Shown piece after piece: positions 8,453 through 16,723 of a DNA stretch of 64,000 bases. Both the position numbers and the translations under genes were made by a program. The stretch is from Gordonia gummivorans (lineage in GTDB: Bacteria > Actinomycetota > Actinomycetes > Mycobacteriales > Mycobacteriaceae), in contig NZ_JAKWBF010000020.1 of the NCBI RefSeq assembly GCF_022513585.1, positions 1-64,000 of the forward strand. The letters are read 5' to 3'. The notes beneath the pieces were generated by a model, which made no database searches, had not been told where the DNA came from, and saw only the letters and a list, made by a program, of their open reading frames with translations. Within the stretch, counting starts at the first letter, position 1. Every line of letters starts with the position of its first letter.

Positions 8453-9523
8453 TCAGACTTCGACCCGCTCCTTCGCCACGTCCGCGAGAATGTCACCCAG
8501 CAACTCGTTGAACCGCTCGGCGGCCTCGATGCTCGACATGTGCCCGACACCGTCGTAGACCACGAGGTCGCGGAGATTCCCGTTGCGCCGCAACACCTCT
8601 GCCATCTGTTCGGCATGCGCGGGCGGCGTCAGCCGATCGTCGGTGCCGACGATGACCGTGGTCGGGACCGAGAGCGCCTCCAACCCGGCGGTCACGTCGA
8701 GCTTGCCCATCGCGGCACCCCATCCGGCCCGGGACCGCGGAGGGCAGGCGCCGATCATCTCGTCCACGAAGTCCACATGCGACTTGCGTGCGTTGGGGCC
8801 CAGGGCGATGTAGTGCGACAGCCGACCACCGTAGGGGGTCTTCGGAATCGGCACCGGCGTCGAGGTGAACAGTTTGCCCACGGTCGCCTCGAACGGCCGT
8901 GTGTAGCGCGGCAGGTTCACCGGGACGAGCGCGTGATTCTGGAGCACGGCCTTGGCGGCGGTCGAGGTCAGCGCGACCCCGGACACGCGGTCGGCGACCC
9001 GGTCGGGGAACTGGGCCGCCCACGACATGATGGTCATGCCGCCCATGCTGTGTCCGACCAGAACCGCTCGTCGACCCTCGGGGACCACCGCGTCGAGCAC
9101 CGCGTCGAGGTCCTCACCCAGCATCGCGACGGTCGGCCGCCGCCGACCACGCTCACTGGTGCCGTGTCCACGCTGATCGTAGGCAACCACGGTCCGATCC
9201 CCGGCCAACGCGTTGATCTGCGGGTACCAATACGCGGTGTTACAGGTCCAGCCGTGCACCATCACGAGGACGTCGTGGTCGTGATCGTCGATCGACGGGC
9301 CATGCACCTCGACGTTGAGCCGCGTGCGGTCCGCGGTGTGCACCACCGGACGCGTCGGTGAGGTGCTGGGCGCCTTGAGCAGGTCGTCGGGACCGTCGTC
9401 GACAGCCGGTTCCGCGCGAAAGGCATCGCGTGCGATGCCGGCGAAGATGGTGCCCACACCGAGTCCGACAACGCCCGCGCCGAGCGCCGCACCAACAACC
9501 GCGGCCGTTGAACTCTTCTTCAC
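8453..9523 (-). CDS. Alpha/beta hydrolase, membrane-anchored or exported
   Basis: This 356-aa protein has an N-terminal hydrophobic segment (STAAVVGAALGAGVVGLGVGTIF) that may be a signal anchor. The hydrolase fold follows: oxyanion VMVHGWTCN, the nucleophile elbow VGHSMGGM and a late VGHMSSIEA with the catalytic His. The likely role is an esterase or lipase-type hydrolase; the substrate is unknown. I chose the GTG at 9523 (VKKSSTA) because AGGGAG lies 6 nt upstream; an in-frame GTG at 9541 lacks an RBS. It is convergent with murB. Confidence 0.85.
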   Translation of the reverse strand: MKKSSTAAVVGAALGAGVVGLGVGTIFAGIARDAFRAEPAVDDGPDDLLKAPSTSPTRPVVHTADRTRLNVEVHGPSIDDHDHDVLVMVHGWTCNTAYWYPQINALAGDRTVVAYDQRGHGTSERGRRRPTVAMLGEDLDAVLDAVVPEGRRAVLVGHSMGGMTIMSWAAQFPDRVADRVSGVALTSTAAKAVLQNHALVPVNLPRYTRPFEATVGKLFTSTPVPIPKTPYGGRLSHYIALGPNARKSHVDFVDEMIGACPPRSRAGWGAAMGKLDVTAGLEALSVPTTVIVGTDDRLTPPAHAEQMAEVLRRNGNLRDLVVYDGVGHMSSIEAAERFNELLGDILADVAKERVEV

Positions 9524-9628
9524 CGCACACTCCCTACTCACGTCCGGCGTCGCTGCCCACGTGCATCGGCCTCCAATGTACCAATGCTCATTGTCGTATG
9601 CGATGGGCTGCTGGGCGTCCGTCGACGA

Positions 9629-9667
9629 GGTTGCAATCGCGCTCGGTTTCCGAGCGCGATGGCAACC
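9629..9667 (-). terminator. Rho-independent-type hairpin after the MerR gene
   Basis: An 18-bp stem with one mismatch (GGTTGCAATCGCGCTCGG with CCGAGCGCGATGGCAACC) and a TTT loop directly abuts the stop codon of the MerR-like gene at 9668. It probably ends the DUF445-XRE-hbhA-DUF2516-MerR transcript. Confidence 0.75.
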
Positions 9668-10417
9668 TCAAGGCCGGTCCGGCTCTGCGGGGGTTTCCTG
9701 GGCAGCATCGAAGTAGGTCGCGGCCTCGCCGATCGCCTTCGAGATCTGCTCGTCGAGCGCCTTGCGGAAGGTGGTCTCGACGATCTCGTGGGCCATCGGC
9801 CGCACCGTCTGGATCAGTTCGGCCATTCTGCTGACGCCGGCCTCACCGAGGTCGGGCAGGTTCTCGTCGAAGTACCGGTCGGTGATGATGGAGACAAAGC
9901 TCTGTGCGACGTCTTCGAGGTCGCCCTGGACGCGCACCCAGCGGTCGAGCAGTACGTCGATGTCGATGCCGCTCTTCACCAGCACCTCGGCGCCCTCGAG
10001 CAGTTCCGGGTTCTTGATCGCATAGTGCGCGCCGTCCTTGGCGAGCAAGCCGAGTTTCTGGCTGAGTGCGATCGACCGGTCGCTCGCGTTGAGGGTCTTG
10101 CGTAACTCGGTGATGGTGATCGTCGCAGCGCGCTTGAAGTTGCGGAACCGCCCGGTCTTCGGGGTTCCGCGGAGCACTTGCTCCACGCGCATCCCATGGT
10201 GAGCGGCGTGCAGGAGTTCGCTGATCGTCGCGAACGTGTAGCCGCGTTCGAGCATCCGTGAGATCAGATTGAGCCGGACGAGGTGTTCGTCGGAGTACCA
10301 GCCGACCCGACCCCGAATGATCGGTGCGGGCAGCAATCCTCGGTCCTGGTAGACGCGGATGTTGCGGACGCTCACGCCCGACGCCTCGGCCAGTTCGTTG
10401 ATCCGATACTCGGCCAC
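9668..10417 (-). CDS. MerR-family transcriptional regulator
   Basis: This 249-aa protein begins with a MerR helix-turn-helix (YRINELAEASGVSVRNIRVYQDRGLLP) with the wing residues GRVGWYSDEHLVRL. The C-terminal part (about 80-245) is helical and lacks the Cys pattern of metal-sensing MerR proteins, so the ligand is unknown. It begins 27 bp after the DUF2516 gene and is the last gene of that minus-strand run. Confidence 0.88.
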   Translation of the reverse strand: MAEYRINELAEASGVSVRNIRVYQDRGLLPAPIIRGRVGWYSDEHLVRLNLISRMLERGYTFATISELLHAAHHGMRVEQVLRGTPKTGRFRNFKRAATITITELRKTLNASDRSIALSQKLGLLAKDGAHYAIKNPELLEGAEVLVKSGIDIDVLLDRWVRVQGDLEDVAQSFVSIITDRYFDENLPDLGEAGVSRMAELIQTVRPMAHEIVETTFRKALDEQISKAIGEAATYFDAAQETPAEPDRP

Positions 10418-10444
10418 GACGTCAGCGCCTCTCTGCAGCGGTGA

Positions 10445-10756
10445 TCACGCCTTCTTGAACCACGACTTGCCTTGGATCGCGTCGACTCGCGGTCGCACGT
10501 CGACGATGTACACGAGCATGGCGACAACGCCGACCAGGTACAGCAGCGACGGCGCCTGGAAGAACCAGATGAACAGCGTCGCACCGGCCAGCAATGCCAC
10601 CCAGATGACCTTCGACTGCCGATCGACCGCGGGGAAGGCATCTTTGCGCTGGATCGCTGCGTGCATGAGGGCGATCAACGACGCCACACCCGCGACGACG
10701 GTCAACGCCCACAGGATCAGGTTCTGTCCGGCGGACATGACTGAGAAGAAATCCAC
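10445..10756 (-). CDS. DUF2516 family membrane protein
   Basis: This protein of about 103 aa has three predicted membrane helices (NLILWALTVVAGVASLIALM, VIWVALLAGATLFIWFF, LLYLVGVVAMLVYIVDV). It matches the position and layout of Rv0476, directly after hbhA. The start is uncertain: the GTG at 10756 (VDFFSVMSAGQ) or the ATG at 10738 (MSAGQ); neither has a clear RBS. The role is unknown. It may be translated from the hbhA message, since only 74 bp separate them. Confidence 0.8.
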   Translation of the reverse strand: MDFFSVMSAGQNLILWALTVVAGVASLIALMHAAIQRKDAFPAVDRQSKVIWVALLAGATLFIWFFQAPSLLYLVGVVAMLVYIVDVRPRVDAIQGKSWFKKA

Positions 10757-10830
10757 GCCATCACTGTAGTAGCCCCGACGAATCGACCGCCGATTGTGAC
10801 TCGGCAAGCCGCCCCGGGGTCGCGACGATG

Positions 10831-11868
10831 TCAGCCGGCGGTGCGCCCGCCCGCTTTCTTGGCCGGCGCCTTCTTCCCTGCCACTTTCTTGGCTGCGGTG
10901 TTCTTCGCTGCGGTCTTCTTCGCGGCAGCCTTCTTCGCTGCAGCCTTCTTCGCGGGCGCCTTCACCGACTCGGCCTTCTTCGCAGCTGCCTTCTTGGCGG
11001 GGGCCTTCTTTGCCGGAGCTTTCTTTGCAGGCGCCTTCTTTGCCGGAGCTTGCTTTGCTGCCGCCTTCTTCGCAGGCGCCTTCTGTGCAGGTGCGGCCTT
11101 CGTCGCCGCCGGCTTCGTCGGAGCTGCCTTCTTCGCTGGGGTCTTCTTCGCGACCGCCTTCTTGGCGGGAGCCTTCTTGGCGGGACTCTTCTGTGCGGGA
11201 GAGCTCGACGACCCACCCGTCAGTTTCGCGGCGCGCTCTCCGACCAGACGCGTCTGCGCCGACACCACCCCGAGCGCGTCCTCGGTGAGCCCGACGGCGT
11301 CGCTGTACACCTTCTCCAGCTTCGGCAGATTCGCTTCGACCACCGGCTGCGACTTCAGCTTCTCGACAACCTCTTCGCTGCGCTCCGACAGTGACGTCAA
11401 CAATCCGGCAGCGACCGCCAGGTACGCCTCGGCGACCTTGCGCAACTCGTCCGACGAGAACCTCGTCCGCAACTCCTCGAGCTCCGCGGGCACCTCGATC
11501 GGCAACGACGACAGCTTGACCCTGGCCTCCTCGAACAACGCCAACGCCGTCGCCAGCGCATCGTCGATCCGCGCCTGCGCATCGTCCCGCGACCCGGTGA
11601 GCTTCGCTTGTGTGGTCTCGACCCTCTCGGTCAGTTTCGCCTGGGTGGTCTCAACAGTCTCCGCAAGCTTCGACTGGGTGGTCTCCACCGTCTCGGCCAA
11701 CTTGGCCTGCGTGGACTCGACAGTCTCAGCGAGCTTCGACTGGGTACTTCCGACAGTCTCAGCAAGCTTCGACTGGGCTTGCTCGCCGGCCGCCTCACCA
11801 CGCTCGCGCGCTTCCGCGAGCAGAGCGGACACCTGGGCGACGGCGGTCGCCAACGGATTGTCGGTCAT
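10831..11868 (-). CDS. hbhA: Heparin-binding haemagglutinin-like adhesin, copy 1, with 11-residue repeats
   Basis: This 345-aa HbhA-type protein has three parts. Residues 31-96 are six 11-residue units of the form [11 protein letters not shown] (one Lys and one Glu in fixed places), predicting a long amphipathic helix. Residues about 105-215 are the conserved HbhA body ([47 protein letters not shown]). Residues about 225-345 are a Lys/Ala/Pro tail of KKAPAKKA units like histone H1. HbhA binds heparan sulfate through this tail and contributes to adhesion, lipid-body association and DNA binding in mycobacteria. AGGAG lies upstream of the ATG. It is in an operon with the XRE gene. It is longer than typical HbhA (about 200 aa) because of the repeats. 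Confidence 0.9.
   Translation of the reverse strand: MTDNPLATAVAQVSALLAEARERGEAAGEQAQSKLAETVGSTQSKLAETVESTQAKLAETVETTQSKLAETVETTQAKLTERVETTQAKLTGSRDDAQARIDDALATALALFEEARVKLSSLPIEVPAELEELRTRFSSDELRKVAEAYLAVAAGLLTSLSERSEEVVEKLKSQPVVEANLPKLEKVYSDAVGLTEDALGVVSAQTRLVGERAAKLTGGSSSSPAQKSPAKKAPAKKAVAKKTPAKKAAPTKPAATKAAPAQKAPAKKAAAKQAPAKKAPAKKAPAKKAPAKKAAAKKAESVKAPAKKAAAKKAAAKKTAAKNTAAKKVAGKKAPAKKAGGRTAG
11581..11778 (-). repeat. 33-bp coding tandem repeat in hbhA-1
   Basis: Six in-frame 33-bp units encode 11-residue repeats beginning A/TQ(S/A)KL. They are absent from the second hbhA copy at 18013-18774. Hendecad repeats of this kind form lipid- or surface-binding helices. Confidence 0.8.
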
Positions 11869-11928
11869 ATCGGTAGCTCCTTGCAGGGTGGAGATTGCGA
11901 CAGGGAAAGGACGTTCGTGTTCAGGAGA

Positions 11929-12456
11929 TCACGAGTTGCCGTCTGCTGCGTTCTCCTTTCGGAAAGAGTCGTAGATCTCCAACAACATCTGCTTCTGCCG
12001 CTCGTTGATCGAGTCGTCGGCGATCAACGCGTCGCGCACCGGACTCGCCGGACGTTCCTCGAGAATCCCCGCCCGCACGTAGAGGACCTCGGCAGAAACG
12101 CGCAGCCCCTTGGCGATTTGAGCGAGCACGTCCGCCGACGGCTTACGAAGTCCGCGCTCGATCTGACTCAGATACGGATTGCTCACCCCGGCACGTTCGG
12201 CGAGCTGACGCAGTGACACCTCCGCCGCCACACGCTGCGAACGGATGAACGCACCGATGTCCTGAGCCGCATTGGCCACTGCCTCAACCGCATTCGACGC
12301 GCCGTCGTCGTCGGTGGCATCGGCCCCGTCTGCAGTCACCCCGGCTGCAGTCACCCCGGCTGCAGTCACCCCGGCTGGGTCCGGCTGGGGTGCAGGCTCC
12401 TCGGGCTGCTCCGCGTGCATCGTGTTCCCATCGTCGTCGATCACCTGTCCTGCCAA
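11929..12456 (-). CDS. XRE-family (Rv0474-like) transcriptional regulator
   Basis: This 175-aa protein has a variable acidic N-terminus with three AGVTA units (from a 15-bp tandem repeat near 12337-12380). A Cro/C1-type HTH follows at about 70-130 (VSLRQLAERAGVSNPYLSQIERG), then a short C-terminal helix (ERQKQMLLEIYDSFRKE). It sits 60 bp upstream of hbhA-1, as Rv0474 sits before hbhA in M. tuberculosis. Starts: TTG 12456 with GAGG upstream, GTG 12444 or ATG 12420 are all possible. A repeated box lies just upstream (12471-12499) and recurs before hbhA-2, so this protein may bind both. Confidence 0.88.
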   Translation of the reverse strand: MAGQVIDDDGNTMHAEQPEEPAPQPDPAGVTAAGVTAAGVTADGADATDDDGASNAVEAVANAAQDIGAFIRSQRVAAEVSLRQLAERAGVSNPYLSQIERGLRKPSADVLAQIAKGLRVSAEVLYVRAGILEERPASPVRDALIADDSINERQKQMLLEIYDSFRKENAADGNS

Positions 12457-12470
12457 GTATCGACCTCGCG

Positions 12471-12499
12471 TGCTAGCAGAAGCAAGCAGAGCGCTAACC
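12471..12499. promoter_or_regulatory. Three-part operator-like box, copy 1 (upstream of XRE-hbhA-1)
   Basis: TGCTAGCA at 12471, GCAAGCA at 12482 and GCTAACC at 12493 lie at roughly 10-11-bp spacing, i.e. on one face of the helix. An almost identical 29-bp box is at 18932-18960 upstream of the second hbhA. It ends 15 bp upstream of the most distal XRE start, which fits autoregulation. Confidence 0.6.
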
Positions 12500-12552
12500 C
12501 GCGAGGAGAGGACGAGACGCCTGCTCGCATGGCACCCGCGACAACCGGAGCC

Positions 12553-12596
12553 GAGTTGGAGAACGAGAGTGCTGCAGCACTCGCGTTCTCCAACTC
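12553..12596 (-). terminator. Long hairpin after the DUF445 gene
   Basis: A 21-bp stem with one mismatch (GAGTTGGAGAACGAGAGTGCT pairing with 12576-12596) and a 2-nt loop lies 34 bp past the DUF445 stop. It should separate that gene from the XRE-hbhA operon. Confidence 0.75.
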
Positions 12597-12629
12597 AACT
12601 CGATTCCTGGCCGGCGCGAAATGCTTGGA

Positions 12630-13967
12630 TCAATGGAAGATCAGCACCGACACCGTATAGATCGCGAGTCCTGCCAACGAACCGACCACCGTGCCGTTGA
12701 TCCGGATGAACTGCAGATCCCGTCCGACCTGCAACTCGATCTTGCGGCTCGTGTCGTCGGCATCCCACCCGCGGACGGTCTCGGTGATCACCGAGATGAT
12801 CTCCTGCGAATAGTTCGCAGCGACGTGATGGGCCACCCGGGCCACCCATCCATTCATCTTCTCCTGCAGCGGACGGTCGTCGCGAATCCGGACCGCCAGC
12901 CGAATAATTGAGTCCGACAACGTGTTTCGCAACGTACTGTTGGGGTCGGCCAGCATCTGCTCGATCACGGCCTTGCCCGTCTTCCACGCGGTCGACGCGG
13001 CTCCGGTCACCTCGTCGCGCCCCACGAGCTCCTGCTTGATGCCTTCGAACTTCGCGATCATGTCCGGGTCGTGCTGCAGATCCTGGGAGAACTGCTCGAC
13101 GAACTCGTGCATCGACCGACGAAGCTCGTGATTGGGGTCGGTGCGGACCTTGTAGGTGAAGTCGACGAGTTCGCGGTAGATCTTGTCGCCGACGAAGTTG
13201 TTGACGAACTTCGGTGTCCACGACGGACCGTCCTTGTCGACCACGCGGTCGATGAGGTCCTGGCTGCCCAGCGCCCACTCGTGCGCGCGGTCGCACAGCA
13301 ACTGGAACACCGGGTCCAGACGATCCTCGGCGATCAGTTGCTCCAGGATGCGACCGGTCGGCGGCGCCCACTCCGGCTCGGCAGCCCACTTCAGCGCCGC
13401 CTGGATGAGCTGTTCGACGTCCTCGTCGCGCAGCATCTCCGACGCCAGCTGGATCAGCCGCGCGGCCTCGTCGGACACCCGGGGGGCGTTGCGCGGATCG
13501 GCGAGCCACGTCGACAGACGACGCGGCAGGTCCAGCTGTTCGGCGCGGTGGACCACCACCTCCGGGGTCATGAAGTTGTCTTCGATGAACTCGCCGAGCT
13601 GGTCGCCGATGTCGTCCTTCTTCTTGCGGATCAATGCGGTGTGCGGAATCGGCAGGCCCAACGGATGCCGGAACAGCGCGGTCACCGCAAACCAGTCGGC
13701 GAGGGCGCCGACCATGCCGGCCTCGGCCGCGGCCCGCACATACCCGACCCACGCGGCCACGTCCGCGCCGTCGCGGTGTTCGAGGTAGCGGGCGAACAGG
13801 TAGACGATCGCCGCGAACACGAGGAAGCTGGTCGCGACCACCTTCATCTTGCGTAGGTCTCGACGCCGGCGAGCGTCGCCGGCACCATCACCGGCAAAGC
13901 CGGGTGCCGATCGCGGTGCCGGCCTCCCGGGTTCGTCCCGCACTTCCGGGACCACTGTGGAAGACAT
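12630..13967 (-). CDS. DUF445 family membrane protein
   Basis: This 445-aa protein has a hydrophobic N-terminal helix after a basic region (RRRDLRKMKVVATSFLVFAAIVYLFARYL). The DUF445 hallmark EAGMVGALADWFAVTALFRHPLGLPIPHTALI follows. A long helical middle ends in a C-terminal membrane segment (VVGSLAGLAIYTVSVLIF). It matches the Rv0473 position. The function of DUF445 is unknown; an inner-membrane role is likely. I chose the ATG at 13967 (MSSTVVPEV); the frame is open upstream without homology. It is divergent from the TetR gene. Confidence 0.85.
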   Translation of the reverse strand: MSSTVVPEVRDEPGRPAPRSAPGFAGDGAGDARRRRDLRKMKVVATSFLVFAAIVYLFARYLEHRDGADVAAWVGYVRAAAEAGMVGALADWFAVTALFRHPLGLPIPHTALIRKKKDDIGDQLGEFIEDNFMTPEVVVHRAEQLDLPRRLSTWLADPRNAPRVSDEAARLIQLASEMLRDEDVEQLIQAALKWAAEPEWAPPTGRILEQLIAEDRLDPVFQLLCDRAHEWALGSQDLIDRVVDKDGPSWTPKFVNNFVGDKIYRELVDFTYKVRTDPNHELRRSMHEFVEQFSQDLQHDPDMIAKFEGIKQELVGRDEVTGAASTAWKTGKAVIEQMLADPNSTLRNTLSDSIIRLAVRIRDDRPLQEKMNGWVARVAHHVAANYSQEIISVITETVRGWDADDTSRKIELQVGRDLQFIRINGTVVGSLAGLAIYTVSVLIFH

Positions 13968-14082
13968 GAATCCAGTCTTACCCGTCGCGGCGAGCCTGCA
14001 CATGCTCCGACGCCGTCGAACAGGCCGGTTCGAGACCTTCATCGCGTACCTCGGTGAATGCGACGTCAATTACGCTTGCCCC

Positions 14083-14895
14083 ATGAAGCCCACCCGTCCC
14101 AAACCCGCGGCGGCCGCGCGCGCCGCGCTGACGGCGGCGGCCAGTGTCACCCGGGGCCTCGAGCAAGCGCTGCTGAGCACCGTCAGCGAGAACGGGACCA
14201 AACCCGACGGACGACGCCAGCGCTGGGAGAAGCACAAGCAGGCCCGACGATCCGAACTGACCGACGGCGTCATCGACGCGGTCCGTGAGCTCGGGCCGGA
14301 CGTCGGGATGGACGAGATCGCCGGCCACATCGGCGTCTCCAAGACAGTCCTGTACCGCTATTTCGCCGACAAGAGCGATCTGGGCGTGGCGACGACCGTC
14401 CGGTTCTTCGAGACCGTGCTCCTACCGCGTCTGATCGAGGCCATTCACGACGACGTCGACGAGTACACGCTGACCCGCACCGTCATCGCCGTCTATGTCC
14501 ACGCTGTCGCCGACGAACCGAACCTGTACAAGTTCGCGCTGGCGAGTTCACCGACCTCGTCGCCGGCTCCCGCCGAATCCGAGAAGTTGGTCGCGCAGTT
14601 GCTGTCGGCGACCATCGTCATGCGGATGACCGAGCGAGCTGCCGACACCGACGGTGCCGTGGTCTGGTCGAATGTGCTGGTCGGCGGCATCCAGCGCGTC
14701 GTCGACTGGTGGATGGCGGATCGCACGATGGACGTCGAGGCCGTCATCGACTACCTGACGATGATGGCGTGGAGCGCAATCGTCGGGATCGCGGCGGTCA
14801 ATGGTTCGCGGGAAGAGTTCGTCGCATCTCCCCCGCCGCTGCCCGACCCACCGATCGGCGAGACGCCGGACACCGAAGCGAGGAGGCAGGCGTGA
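14083..14895 (+). CDS. TetR-family regulator (Rv0472c-like)
   Basis: This 270-aa protein has a basic Ala-rich N-terminal extension of about 60 residues. A TetR HTH follows (ELTDGVIDAVRELGPDVGMDEIAGHIGVSKTVLYRYFADKSDL) and then a helical ligand domain. It is divergent from DUF445 by 115 bp, as Rv0472c is from Rv0473. Its TGA overlaps the GTG of the SDR gene, so the pair is translationally coupled; the regulator may control its own operon (TetR-SDR-PPK2). Confidence 0.88.
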   Translation: MKPTRPKPAAAARAALTAAASVTRGLEQALLSTVSENGTKPDGRRQRWEKHKQARRSELTDGVIDAVRELGPDVGMDEIAGHIGVSKTVLYRYFADKSDLGVATTVRFFETVLLPRLIEAIHDDVDEYTLTRTVIAVYVHAVADEPNLYKFALASSPTSSPAPAESEKLVAQLLSATIVMRMTERAADTDGAVVWSNVLVGGIQRVVDWWMADRTMDVEAVIDYLTMMAWSAIVGIAAVNGSREEFVASPPPLPDPPIGETPDTEARRQA

Positions 14896-15827
14896 GTCCA
14901 GTGGCATTGGTTACGGGTGCCAGCCGCGGCGTCGGCCACGGGGTCGCACGCGCTCTGATCGCCGACGGTTGGACCACCTACGTCACCTCCCGCAAGGGCG
15001 CGGGACCCGATGGCGCGATCGCCGTGGGCTGCGACCACACCGACGACGACGCGGTCGCCGAGGTCTTCGGCCGGATCGCCGCCGACCATGGCCGCCTGGA
15101 TCTGCTGGTGAACAACGCCTGGGCGGCGCCGCGTGGCTTCGGCGGATTCTCCGACCGGTTCTGGGAACGCCCGGTGAACGACTGGGACACGCTGATCGGG
15201 GTCGGGCTGCGCGCGCACTACGTCGCGTCGGTGCACGCGGCGGCGATGATGACCGCCGCCGGTTCCGGCCTCATCGCCAACATCTCGTCGTTCGGTTCCC
15301 GCGGACACCTGCACTCGGTGCTGTACGGCATGAGCAAGAGCGCCTTGGACAAGATGGCCTACGACATGGGCACCGAACTCGTCGGCACCGGCGTCACCGC
15401 AGTGTCGTTGTGGCTCGGCCTGATTCGCACCGAGCTGCTGCTGTCGCTCGGGGTGGACGAGTTCGCCGGCTTCTCACTGGACCGTGCCGAGGACCCCGAG
15501 TTCGTCGGCCGCGTGATCGCAGCCCTCGCCCGCGATCCGCAACTGTGCGGATACAACGGCCACACCCTGGTGACCGCCGAACTCGGCGCCGGCTACGGCA
15601 TCGTCAACAACGACGGGACGCCACCGGACTCCCATCGCGCGGCGTTCGGTGGTGGGCCGATGTTCCCGCCGACGGCGTCTTCCTCAACACCCGCTGGTCA
15701 TCACGCTGGTCGATCTCGACACGACTCCTCGCTCCGCTCGGTGTCGGCTCGATCCGGCGGAGCCGCCACCGAGCCCCTGGGCGAGGCGGCGAGTCGAGAC
15801 CACTTCACTGGAGAAGAGGTCCAATGA
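14892..15827 (+). CDS. Short-chain dehydrogenase/reductase with REP-encoded C-terminal tail
   Basis: This 311-aa NAD(P)-dependent oxidoreductase has the TGASRGVGHG cofactor motif, NNAWAA, the catalytic Ser in ISSFGS and YGMSK. The substrate is unknown. AGGAGG precedes the GTG start, which overlaps the TetR stop. The normal SDR fold ends near residue 260 (FGGGPMFPP). The last 50 residues (TASSSTPAGHHAGRSRHDSS...) are encoded by a palindromic REP-like element (about 15708-15812) and have no resemblance to the family. The stop overlaps the ppk2 ATG (ATGA). Confidence 0.88.
   Translation: MSPVALVTGASRGVGHGVARALIADGWTTYVTSRKGAGPDGAIAVGCDHTDDDAVAEVFGRIAADHGRLDLLVNNAWAAPRGFGGFSDRFWERPVNDWDTLIGVGLRAHYVASVHAAAMMTAAGSGLIANISSFGSRGHLHSVLYGMSKSALDKMAYDMGTELVGTGVTAVSLWLGLIRTELLLSLGVDEFAGFSLDRAEDPEFVGRVIAALARDPQLCGYNGHTLVTAELGAGYGIVNNDGTPPDSHRAAFGGGPMFPPTASSSTPAGHHAGRSRHDSSLRSVSARSGGAATEPLGEAASRDHFTGEEVQ
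15708..15812. repeat. REP-like palindromic element read through by the SDR gene
   Basis: The arms contain the mycolata REP vocabulary: TCTCGACACGACTCCTCGCTCCGCTCGG, split over 15714-15741, and an inverted partner GAGCCCCTGGGCGAGGCGG at about 15770-15788 followed by GAGTCGAGACCAC. It forms a large stem and supplies the C-terminal codons of the SDR. Confidence 0.6.
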
Positions 15828-16690
15828 GCAAGAACCACAACAAGACCGGTTGGTCGACGCCCGCGTCGGAGGCGCTGCGGGTCAGCTCGCTCGGCCCGAT
15901 CGCCTCCTTCGACCCGGAGTCGACGCCCGGTTTCACCGGCGACAAGGCACTTGGCGAACAACTCCTCGTCGAGCGTGGTGAAGTCCTCGCCGACCTGCAG
16001 GAGTTGTTGTACGCCAATGGCCGATCCGGTGACAACCGGTCGGTGCTGCTCGTTCTGCAGGGCATGGACACGGCAGGCAAGGGCGGCATCGTGCGCCACG
16101 TGGGTGGCCTCCTCGACCCGCAGGGTCTGGTCATCCGCGGCTTCGGCAAACCCACCCCGGAGGAACTCGAACACGACTTCTTGTGGCGGATCCACAAGGC
16201 GTTGCCACCGGCGGGCCGGATCGGCATCTTCGACCGCTCGCACTACGAGGACGTCCTGCCTGTGCGTGTGCACAACCTTGTGCCGCAAGCGGAATGGGAG
16301 AAGCGCTACGAGATGATCAACCAGTTCGAGCGGGATCTCGTGGAGACGGGCACCACCGTGATCAAGTGCTGTCTCGTGGTGAGCAAGGACGAACAGAAGG
16401 TGCGGCTGACCGAGAGACTCAATCGCCCCGACAAGTACTGGAAGTACAACCCGGGCGACATCGACGAACGAGGCTTCTGGGACCAGTACCTCGAGGCATA
16501 TCAGGCGATTTTCGACCTGACCGACAACGACTCCGCCCCTTGGCATCTCATCCCGGCGAACAAGAAGTGGTTTGCACGGCTCGCCGTGTGCGAACTCCTC
16601 GTCGGCGCACTCCAGGGACTCGATCTCGATTGGCCCAAAGCCGATTTCGACGTCGAGACCGAACGCAAGCGGGTTGCCGCGCTCGACTGA
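15824..16690 (+). CDS. ppk2: Polyphosphate kinase 2 family phosphotransferase, copy 1
   Basis: This 288-aa cytosolic enzyme has the PPK2 Walker A-like motif (LQGMDTAGKGGIVRHV) and the lid/Walker B region FDRSHYEDVLPVRVH, followed by KDEQKVRLTERL and DKYWKYNPGDIDER. PPK2 enzymes transfer phosphate between polyphosphate and nucleotides. The spacing fits the polyP:nucleotide phosphotransferase branch (TIGR03709-like) rather than the branch at 47625-48575. The ATG overlaps the SDR stop (ATGA) and GAAGAGG lies upstream, so it is the third gene of the TetR-SDR-PPK2 operon. Confidence 0.92.
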   Translation: MSKNHNKTGWSTPASEALRVSSLGPIASFDPESTPGFTGDKALGEQLLVERGEVLADLQELLYANGRSGDNRSVLLVLQGMDTAGKGGIVRHVGGLLDPQGLVIRGFGKPTPEELEHDFLWRIHKALPPAGRIGIFDRSHYEDVLPVRVHNLVPQAEWEKRYEMINQFERDLVETGTTVIKCCLVVSKDEQKVRLTERLNRPDKYWKYNPGDIDERGFWDQYLEAYQAIFDLTDNDSAPWHLIPANKKWFARLAVCELLVGALQGLDLDWPKADFDVETERKRVAALD

Positions 16691-16723
16691 GTGGCAGCGC
16701 AGAGGTGGTGGACGCCGGCAACA

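Noticed and set aside
10831..11220. The [14 protein letters not shown] block as a non-coding tandem repeat
   Set aside because: It is the in-frame Lys/Ala/Pro tail of hbhA-1 with HbhA-typical composition.
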